Below are positions 23,777 to 30,243 of a stretch of DNA of 40,368 nucleotides, in pieces (within the stretch, counting starts at the first letter, position 1; the number at the start of each line of letters is the position of its first letter). The DNA is from CAZZCN01 sp964652975 (GTDB taxonomy: Bacteria; Bacillota; Clostridia; Saccharofermentanales; UBA5734). A program made the position numbers and the translations under genes. Under the pieces are notes generated by a model that did not search any database, had not been told where the DNA came from, and was given only the letters and a program-made list of their open reading frames with translations. The stretch covers positions 1-40,368 of the forward strand of contig CAZZCN010000019.1 in assembly GCA_964652975.1 (NCBI GenBank), in the 5' to 3' direction.

Positions 23777-25019
23777 CAATAATTCCTCCTGCAGACCTCA
23801 AATCCTCAAAAAAATTCGGGTATGACTTGTCAACGCAATCAGCGTTTCTTATAAGAACACCGTTCTGGGTTTTAAGGGCGGCTACCGCCCCCGCCATTGC
23901 AATTCTATGGTCGCCGTAGCTGTCAATCTCGCCGCCTTCAAGTAAATTATGGCTTCCATATATCACCAGGCCGTTATCTTCTTCGGATACTGTTCCACCT
24001 ATGCCTTTGATTAACTGTACGGATGTTTTAATCCGGTCGCTTTCCTTGTATCGCAAACGACCCGCATTAACTATACGTGTTATAGCGTTGGTATTGACCG
24101 CCGCTACACAAATCACCGGAATCAGGTCTGGTATTTGCGAAGCGTCAATCTCAAATACGGCCTTTTCGCCCTTTATACCAAGTATGTCGCAAAGAAGGTC
24201 ACGATGCGGGGTTTTCGTCCCGACTTCCGCACTGTCGTTAATCTTATCGAGCTCTCGAAGTATCTCATATATTTTCTTATCTCCTTGTGCCGAAGATGGA
24301 TCAAGTCCCTGAATATCGATATTGCTTCCGAGATAATTGGCTACAGCCCAGAATGCCGCCTGGGAATAATCGCCTTCAACACTGTAATGGGTTCTAAGGT
24401 ATTTCTGGTTGCCGCCAATAAAATATCCGTTAACCAATCTCTCTACAGTGACACCGAATCTGTGCATCACATGAATCGTAAGGTCTACATAGGCGGACGA
24501 TTCAAGCTCGCCCTCTACTATCACTTTGGAATTTCCGTCAAGCAATGGCAACGCAAGTAAAAGCCCTGTTATATACTGGGAGCTGACATTGCCCGGAACC
24601 GGGAATTCCCCGGAATTCAGCTTGCCTTTAATGTGCAGAGGAAGCGATCCCTTCTCTGGAAATTCGAGCGTCACTCCTTTGTCCTTCAGAATGCTTCTAT
24701 ATTCATCAAGTGGTCTCTCGGACAATCTTCCTGCACCTGTAAAAACCGTCTCCCTGCCTAATGCCGCTGCAATCGGTATAAGAAATCTGAGTGTCGACCC
24801 GGATTCGTTGCAGAAAAGCTCCTGCTTGCCAGCGAGCAAATCGCCAATGGCATTGCAAGTGGCCAGTATGTCCTTTGATATCTGGCCCTGGCAGTTTACC
24901 GCCAATGTAGGATCTCCGGCCAAAGCCGCACATAGTATCGCCCTATGCGCAACGCTTTTAGATGGAGGAGCTTTAATCACACCTGACAATATTGATGGCT
25001 TGATGTAAAAATCGGCCAT
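23748..25019 (-). CDS. aroA: 3-phosphoshikimate 1-carboxyvinyltransferase (EPSP synthase)
   Basis: Joins PEP to shikimate-3-phosphate. The 423 residues include PPSKSVAHRAILCAAL, CNESGSTLRFLIPIAAALG, RPLDEYRSIL, SSQYITGLLLALPLL, RYKESDRIKTS and YGDHRIAMAGAVAAL. All substrate-binding arginines and lysines expected of the fold are present. The ATG at 25019 starts 2 bp after the aroB stop, with its GGGAGG inside the last codons of aroB. The E. coli-type NAGTAMRP block is replaced by NESGSTLRF, the common Clostridia form. Confidence 0.96.
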   Translation of the reverse strand: MADFYIKPSILSGVIKAPPSKSVAHRAILCAALAGDPTLAVNCQGQISKDILATCNAIGDLLAGKQELFCNESGSTLRFLIPIAAALGRETVFTGAGRLSERPLDEYRSILKDKGVTLEFPEKGSLPLHIKGKLNSGEFPVPGNVSSQYITGLLLALPLLDGNSKVIVEGELESSAYVDLTIHVMHRFGVTVERLVNGYFIGGNQKYLRTHYSVEGDYSQAAFWAVANYLGSNIDIQGLDPSSAQGDKKIYEILRELDKINDSAEVGTKTPHRDLLCDILGIKGEKAVFEIDASQIPDLIPVICVAAVNTNAITRIVNAGRLRYKESDRIKTSVQLIKGIGGTVSEEDNGLVIYGSHNLLEGGEIDSYGDHRIAMAGAVAALKTQNGVLIRNADCVDKSYPNFFEDLRSAGGIIDEFYMGKQA

Positions 25020-25021
25020 TT

Positions 25022-26074
25022 CTATAGAACCTCCCTCAAAGCACTGCTGAGAACGTCCTGGTGTATAGGATATAATACGCCCTCTCCAATCTCCTTGAGC
25101 AAGACAAAATATACAGTGTCGGAAAATGTTTTCTTGTCTGATTTTATCGCGCCTATTATCTGATCTATGTCACATTCATTTTTGACAGGAAGACTTAACT
25201 TTGCAAGGCATTTCTCGATTCTGTCGGCTGTACCAGCTTTGGTGACTCCGAGCTTCTCGCCAAGCCTCGACGCTATAACCATTCCTATCGAAACCGCCTG
25301 ACCGTGTGAATAGGTCTTGTAACCGGTCACTTTCTCTATGGCATGGCCTACCGTATGGCCAAAATTTAGCAGCATCCTCTCGCCACGGTCTCTCTCATCA
25401 TTTGATACAACAGATGTCTTGATGCGAATACACCTTTCGAGAACCCATTCCAGATCCATCATGTTTGACTCTATTCTGTCAAAAAGGCTTATATCCCTGA
25501 TGCATCCATACTTGATAACTTCTGCCATACCGTCGTTTAAAATGCTTCTGGGAAGTGTCGATAAGACCTTAGGGTCTACTATAACCGCACATGGTGGATA
25601 AAACGAACCTACCAGGTTCTTGCCGTAAGGCATGTCAATTGCTGTCTTGCCGCCTACTGATGAATCCACCTGGGCAAGAAGCGTTGTGGGCACAGAAAGA
25701 AGAGGAACACCCCTTAAATATGTTGCTGCGGCAAATCCCGTAAGGTCTCCGACCACGCCGCCGCCAAGAGCGATTATTATGTCCGCCCGTGTAAGTGAGA
25801 ACTTATTGAACTTTTCGTAAAGAGTAAAAAGCTCGGTCTGATTCTTGCTCTCTTCTCCCGGGGTCAGGATATAGCATTCGACTTCAAATCCTGATTGTTC
25901 CAGGCTTGTCTGGACCTTGGCTAGATATAATCCGGCTACGTTTTCGTCAGTTACCAAAAACGCCTTGTTGCCCTTTACATGAGACTTTGCAACCTTGCCT
26001 GTATGCAAAATTGAATTGTTGGAAATCGAAATCTCATAACTGCCCGTGCTTGTGGTTGCAATAATATCCGGCAT
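25022..26074 (-). CDS. aroB: 3-dehydroquinate synthase
   Basis: Second shikimate-pathway enzyme, NAD- and metal-dependent, converting DAHP to 3-dehydroquinate. The 350 residues show GGGVVGDLTGFAAATYLRG, PTTLLAQVDSSVGGKTAID, NDGMAEVIKYG and the metal-binding NFGHTVGHAIE with a further His in SHGQAVSIGM. The ATG at 26074 follows AGGAG. It is separated from aroF by a spacer filled by a tandem array (26118-26249). Confidence 0.96.
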   Translation of the reverse strand: MPDIIATTSTGSYEISISNNSILHTGKVAKSHVKGNKAFLVTDENVAGLYLAKVQTSLEQSGFEVECYILTPGEESKNQTELFTLYEKFNKFSLTRADIIIALGGGVVGDLTGFAAATYLRGVPLLSVPTTLLAQVDSSVGGKTAIDMPYGKNLVGSFYPPCAVIVDPKVLSTLPRSILNDGMAEVIKYGCIRDISLFDRIESNMMDLEWVLERCIRIKTSVVSNDERDRGERMLLNFGHTVGHAIEKVTGYKTYSHGQAVSIGMVIASRLGEKLGVTKAGTADRIEKCLAKLSLPVKNECDIDQIIGAIKSDKKTFSDTVYFVLLKEIGEGVLYPIHQDVLSSALREVL

Positions 26075-26117
26075 AATGTTCTCCTATCTATTCGTGGGTC
26101 TATTTTGGAATTTCTTT

Positions 26118-26249
26118 GCTTGTCTTTCCAGCTTGCTGCTATGCTGCTTGTCTTTTCTGCTTGCTGCTATGTTGCTGCTTGTCTTTTCAGCTTGCTGCTA
26201 TGTTACTGCTATGTTGCTGCTTGTCTTTCCAGCTTGCTGCTATGTTGCT
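26118..26249. repeat. Four-unit minisatellite (28-42 bp) between aroF and aroB
   Basis: Four units start at 26118, 26146, 26177 and 26219 (lengths 28, 31, 42, 31). Each begins GCTTGTCTTT and continues through an AGCTTGCTGCTATG-like core. The third has an internal duplication of TGCTATGTTRC. It occupies most of the 188-bp junction. Confidence 0.9.
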
Positions 26250-26262
26250 GTTATTTTCGCTT

Positions 26263-27276
26263 CTATAAATCCCTTCCCATAAGTCTGGCTAAAGGAAGAA
26301 GCTTCGTTGTCAGTTCGGCGAAATCTGACGGAGTAAGAGACTGGTGTCCGTCGGAAAGTGCGTTCTTAGGATCATTGTGCACTTCAATTATAAGCCCGTC
26401 CGCACCCGCCGCCAATGCCGCCATCGAGAGTGGCTCAACCAGCCATGCCACGCCGCCTGCGTGGCTTGGGTCTACAAAAACAGGAAGATGCGACATTTTC
26501 TTCAAGACAGGGATGGCACTGATATCCAGTGTGTTTCTGGTGGCGGTCTCAAATGTCCTTATTCCGCGTTCGCACAAGATGACCTTGTCATTTCCACCGC
26601 TCATTATATATTCAGCTGACATCAGAAGTTCTTCAACAGTATTGGAAAATCCGCGCTTTAGCATTACCGGCTTGTTAGTGAGTCCAAGCTCCTTCAATAG
26701 TTCAAAATTCTGCATGTTCCTGGCACCGACCTGTATAATGTCGACGTATTCGTCGAACAACTCGATCTGCGTTGGATTCGTTATCTCAGATATAATTGGA
26801 ACATTGTAGGCTTCCTTCGCCCTTTTCATGTAAATAAGACCATCGGCTTTAAGTCCTTGAAATGCATAAGGTGATGTCCTGGGCTTGAATGCTCCGCCTC
26901 TTATCATGCAGGCTCCGCTTTCGTTCACACTTTTGGCGATTTCCATCATCTGGGATTCGGATTCTACAGAGCATGGACCAGCGGCAATAACTATCTTCTT
27001 ACCACCAATAAGGACATCTCCCACTTGAATCTGTGTGTTGTCCGGATGAAATTTTCGGTTTGCGCGTTTAAATGGCTCCGATACTTTCATGACCTTCTCT
27101 ATCCGGTCATCATTCTCCAGCATATTGATATCAATAGTTGATGTATCTCCTACAAGTCCGATTATAACTGTATCGCTGCCGAAAATCGGATTGGCGGAAA
27201 CTTTGAACTTCTCAACCCATTCACATATTTCATTTGTCTGCTCTTTCGTAATGCCTTGTTTTAATACTATAATCAT
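26263..27276 (-). CDS. aroF: 3-deoxy-7-phosphoheptulonate synthase (DAHP synthase, type I-beta)
   Basis: First committed step of aromatic synthesis, from PEP and erythrose-4-phosphate. The 337 residues comprise an N-terminal ferredoxin-like regulatory domain (about 1-70, MIIVLKQGITKEQ) and the KDPGal-like barrel. The barrel has IAAGPCSVES, RGGAFKPRTSPYAFQG, QVGARNMQNF, LCERGIRTFE and PVFVDPSHAGG (metal ligands). This is the B. subtilis/Thermotoga-type layout, typically feedback-regulated. The ATG at 27276 follows AGGGGG. It heads the aro operon, with a candidate promoter at 27323-27353. Confidence 0.96.
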   Translation of the reverse strand: MIIVLKQGITKEQTNEICEWVEKFKVSANPIFGSDTVIIGLVGDTSTIDINMLENDDRIEKVMKVSEPFKRANRKFHPDNTQIQVGDVLIGGKKIVIAAGPCSVESESQMMEIAKSVNESGACMIRGGAFKPRTSPYAFQGLKADGLIYMKRAKEAYNVPIISEITNPTQIELFDEYVDIIQVGARNMQNFELLKELGLTNKPVMLKRGFSNTVEELLMSAEYIMSGGNDKVILCERGIRTFETATRNTLDISAIPVLKKMSHLPVFVDPSHAGGVAWLVEPLSMAALAAGADGLIIEVHNDPKNALSDGHQSLTPSDFAELTTKLLPLARLMGRDL

Positions 27277-27690
27277 TGGTACGCCCCCTTTTATTGTCTG
27301 TTATAGGATTGTTATTTTGCGAATTATAAGAAATCAAAGTTCTTGATTGTCATTGAATTGCTTTCTTAAAAAATGCAATTTATAGATAAACCGATTGATT
27401 TACCAGGTTTTGACTTCTTAATCAATCATTCTATAACAAAACCTTACGAATGAACAGTGGCTAATAACACAAAAACTGTTATAAAAAGTCTCGTTTTTAT
27501 ATCATAGTATCGATTAACAGGTATTTAAGTCCAAATCAAGTGCATAAAATTTACTTCAAACTCACATTTTACACACTCCATTTTGTAACACTTCACAGTA
27601 TGCAAGGTAAATTTTTATATAATGGCTTTTTGCATCAGTGTGGTCTAGTGCGTTTGTACTGTGCGTATTGTGCTGTGCATTTTATGAATT
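27277..27690. other. Intergenic region between aroE-aroK and aroF
   Basis: This 414-bp AT-rich gap carries the aroF promoter at its left end. An AT-only TATAAAAA/TTTTTATA stem (27480-27501) and a GTGC-rich stretch (about 27646-27680) lie just downstream of the aroE-aroK stop. I looked for a T-box (AGGGTGGNACCGCG) and other known leader motifs and saw none. No ORF is supported. Confidence 0.55.
27323..27353 (-). promoter_or_regulatory. Candidate aroF promoter with palindrome in the spacer
   Basis: On the minus strand ATGACA (27353-27348) and TATAAT (27328-27323) are 19 bp apart, a slightly long spacer. The palindrome ATCAA-N5-TTGAT (27333-27347) sits between them, where a repressor could block polymerase. 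The predicted transcript would start about 40 nt before the aroF ATG. Confidence 0.45.
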
Positions 27691-29409
27691 CTAATACCCT
27701 ATGGCTTTTATAATTGTACTTAATATTTCGTCCGGGCTACCTGCTGCATCTACGGTAAAATCAGAAATGCTACTATATATCGGAAGTCTTTTATTGTATA
27801 GATGTTCAATATGCTCGCGGTCCTTGCCCGAAATCAAAGGTCTGTCCTGATTGTCACCGACCCGTTTAAGAGAGGTCGCAAGGTCTGTTGAAAGGTAAAA
27901 AATAAAGCCCTGGTTCTCTTTTACAATTGCTGCATTGTCAGGACTTATCAGTGCTCCGCCTCCGGTAGACACCACAAGACTTGCCGGCTCTTTCATGATG
28001 CGTGCCAGACATTTCTTCTCCGACTCTCTGAAAAATTCTTCTCCACTATCCTTGAAAATTGCAGATATGGGCTTCCTGTTCTCTTCAACAATTAAAAGAT
28101 CCAGGTCAGCAAACCCGATTCCCATAGCCTTGGCAAGCCTTTTGCCTATGGTGGTCTTACCGCTGCCCATAAAACCTGTAAGTACGATTTTAACAGGAAA
28201 ATGCTTGAAAAGCTTCTTCCTCATACGCGGCAGAATCCTGCTCATGTCGAATGCAGAATAATCTGCCTTGTCATTCCATATCTGCTGTGCAAAAAGTGCC
28301 TGCTTCAAAAGCATGACAAGTCCGTTGTCAGCTCTGACTCCATATTCGCGGGCCTTAAGAAGAAGTCTTGTCGCTAGTGGATTGTATATTGAATCATAAA
28401 TATATTCAGCAGTTTTGATTATATCCTCACTAACAGGAATTTCGTTGCAGTGCGGCCACATACCCAAGGGTGTTGCATTCAAAATAACATCAAACTCACC
28501 TTTCAAATCTGTAAAATCAGCATGATATACGGTGCAACTGTTAATATTGGTATTGGTATTGGTATTGGTATTGGTATTGTTGCTGGAGTTGCTGTTGGTG
28601 TTGGTTGTGTCGTTGATGCTGTTGTTGCTGGTGTTGTTGGTGTTGCTGGTGTTGGTGGTGTTGCTGGTGTTGGTGTTGGTATTGTTGATGTTATTGTTGT
28701 TGGTGTTGGTTTTGTTGCTGTTGTTGCTGTTGTTGCCTGTATATATGCTTGTGTTGTCAATGATACAGTTGTCGGCGTTGGTGTCAATGTCGGCGTTTGT
28801 TTTGTCATCGGTGCTGTTTTTGTATTTGTTCCTGCATGTATCCGATATCAATTTCGAGGTTTTTACCGCATCACGCGCACATATGCAAATTTCACTGGGA
28901 CCACCTGATAATGCCTGCGGCAGCATAATTCTGGCGACGCCGCCGTTGCCAAGCAGCAACACCCTTTTATTCTTGAAGTCAATATTGCACGCTCTGAATC
29001 CGTAGATATCGGTGTTATATCCTTTTCGACATGATACAGTGTTCACCGCTCCGAAATCCAGTGCGTTTTCGTCCAAAGTGTCAAGAAGATGAACGATTCT
29101 CTCCTTATAAGGTATTGTTATGTTGAAGCCATCCAGCTTTTCGAGGATTTCGAGCACCCGTACGTCGAAATCATCAGACGATATGTCAAAAGACTTATAC
29201 GTACCCTTGATACCACACTGCTTCATTATGTTCTTGTGTATTACCGGTGAAAGCGTGTGCGAAAGTGGATGTCCGATCAGACCATAATGTCTTTTACGAT
29301 TAGGCCGCCTAACGAGTTTGCGTCGGAAGCTGCGGCTTATTCTACCCGTCATTTTACGTGTTGTCTTGCCGATGTGTCTGCTTCTGAATTTTGCTATGAA
29401 TCCGCTCAT
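27691..29409 (-). CDS. aroE-aroK: Fused shikimate dehydrogenase - shikimate kinase with Asn/Thr-rich insert
   Basis: A 572-residue bifunctional enzyme for two shikimate-pathway steps. Residues about 41-385 are AroE: YGLIGHPLSHTLSP, FNITIPYK (catalytic Lys), AVNTV, NTDIYGF, the NADP loop LLLGNGGVA (151-159), NATPLGMWP and GLVMLLKQALFAQQIW. Residues about 405-572 are shikimate kinase: P-loop GFMGSGKTT (412-420), FADLDLLI, EFFRESE, STGGGAL and the RPL lid. Inside the Rossmann half (about 198-291) is a roughly 94-residue low-complexity insert of Asn, Thr and Ser. About 30 basic residues precede AroE. The ATG at 29409 overlaps the ispF stop (ATGA); a further in-frame start at 29439 is less likely. 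All catalytic motifs are intact. Confidence 0.93.
   Translation of the reverse strand: MSGFIAKFRSRHIGKTTRKMTGRISRSFRRKLVRRPNRKRHYGLIGHPLSHTLSPVIHKNIMKQCGIKGTYKSFDISSDDFDVRVLEILEKLDGFNITIPYKERIVHLLDTLDENALDFGAVNTVSCRKGYNTDIYGFRACNIDFKNKRVLLLGNGGVARIMLPQALSGGPSEICICARDAVKTSKLISDTCRNKYKNSTDDKTNADIDTNADNCIIDNTSIYTGNNSNNSNKTNTNNNNINNTNTNTSNTTNTSNTNNTSNNSINDTTNTNSNSSNNTNTNTNTNTNINSCTVYHADFTDLKGEFDVILNATPLGMWPHCNEIPVSEDIIKTAEYIYDSIYNPLATRLLLKAREYGVRADNGLVMLLKQALFAQQIWNDKADYSAFDMSRILPRMRKKLFKHFPVKIVLTGFMGSGKTTIGKRLAKAMGIGFADLDLLIVEENRKPISAIFKDSGEEFFRESEKKCLARIMKEPASLVVSTGGGALISPDNAAIVKENQGFIFYLSTDLATSLKRVGDNQDRPLISGKDREHIEHLYNKRLPIYSSISDFTVDAAGSPDEILSTIIKAIGY
28537..28818 (-). repeat. Low-complexity triplet/hexamer repeat inside aroE
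   Basis: The DNA is built from AAC, ACC, AGC and AAT codons in variable order, including a run of the hexamer TATTGG (plus strand) near 28545-28580. It encodes NT, NNT and SN repeats. The same stretch is stop-free in at least four frames, giving poly-Leu/Val and Gly/Val ORFs on plus and a Thr/Pro ORF on minus. It behaves like a slipping simple-sequence repeat whose length stays a multiple of three. Confidence 0.88.
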
Positions 29410-30044
29410 AAAGCAACCCGCCTCGCTGTCACAATGCAAAACACCTGGATGCCCAGCCCCCTGCCGAAATCCGTAAGACCTTCGCCAGAGGTTGCAGTTA
29501 TTCCAACTGAATTTTCACTGATACACACCCTCCTGGCAATGCTTTTGCGCATCTGAGCAATATACGGTGAAAGCTTAGGTCTTGCACACTCAATTGAAAT
29601 AGAAACATGGACTATGCAAGAATCAGAAAGGGTGTTGAGTGCGTACTGAAGATATTCGCCACTATCAGTGATTCCTGAATTGCACATGCTATCAGTAATT
29701 TCTCCCAATACGTTAACGCAGCTTATACCGGAGATGGCGTTGGTAAGAGCATGAAAAACAACATCCGCATCGCTGTTGCCGTCAAGTCCTTCGATATCAG
29801 GTATTTCGACTCCGGCAAGAATAAGTTTTTTCTTTGTTCCGCCAATATCAGTGTCACCACTTGCGGGATTGACATTGTCAGTGTCACTGCTTGTGGGATT
29901 GACATTGTCAGTGTCACCGCATGCGGGATTGACATTGTCAGTGTCACCACTTGCGGGATTGACATAATCCGTTTTAATATTTTCTGAATCGGTTTTGACA
30001 AACCGGTGGCTGTCCTGTCCTATGGCTGAAATATACTGTTCCAA
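29406..30044 (-). CDS. ispF: Divergent IspF-like protein (MECDP synthase family) with decapeptide repeats
   Basis: IspF forms 2-C-methyl-D-erythritol 2,4-cyclodiphosphate in the MEP pathway. This 212-residue protein keeps metal ligands Asp11 and His13 (GQDSHRFV) and His98 (SDADVVFHAL), ARPKLSPYI, and Glu188 in ATSGE with the GRG.GI block. It differs at sites usually conserved: the His of HSD is Asn90, and the DIGKxFPDTD block is unrecognisable (VLGEITDSM). Between the first strand and LILAGVEIP lie four 10-residue repeats of type VNPASGDTDN (about 28-67). The start is a TTG (30044) with AAAGGAG upstream; a stop lies in frame above it. Family assignment is secure, activity is less so. It is coupled to aroE-aroK by ATGA. 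Confidence 0.8.
   Translation of the reverse strand: MEQYISAIGQDSHRFVKTDSENIKTDYVNPASGDTDNVNPACGDTDNVNPTSSDTDNVNPASGDTDIGGTKKKLILAGVEIPDIEGLDGNSDADVVFHALTNAISGISCVNVLGEITDSMCNSGITDSGEYLQYALNTLSDSCIVHVSISIECARPKLSPYIAQMRKSIARRVCISENSVGITATSGEGLTDFGRGLGIQVFCIVTARRVAL
29851..29970 (-). repeat. Four exact-length 30-bp tandem units inside ispF
   Basis: Units at 29851-29880, 29881-29910, 29911-29940 and 29941-29970 each begin GTGTCAC on the plus strand and contain GGGATTGACAT. Three end GACATTGTCA and the last GACATAATCC. Only a few substitutions separate them. Thirty bases equal ten codons, so copy-number change would not shift the frame. Confidence 0.95.
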
Positions 30045-30243
30045 TTGTATTCACACTCCTTTCAATAGATTGAAATATTTTGATAGATAAGCGAAACAAC
30101 TACCTTGTGTGTAGATGGAGGCTCTAAGAAAATTACTTAATAAATGGCGTTATTTGTTCTATTTACAACTGCTTCCTAATTTTCTTCAAAAATTCATCAA
30201 GTTGTTTTAATAATACGCTTTTTTTTCATTAATAATATCGTTT

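Noticed and set aside
27277..27690. T-box or other riboswitch upstream of aroF
   Set aside because: No AGGGTGGNACCGCG motif or Specifier-loop layout on the minus strand; the predicted leader is only about 40 nt.
28450..29005. Plus-strand ORFs of poly-Leu/Val and Gly/Val opposite aroE
   Set aside because: They are the complement of the Asn/Thr repeat; hydrophobic runs arise from the simple repeat and no start signals support them.
29851..29970. Possible CRISPR array (30-bp repeats)
   Set aside because: Units are head to tail with no spacers and lie in frame within ispF. The same reasoning excludes the 14-bp and 31-bp arrays; no cas gene is present.
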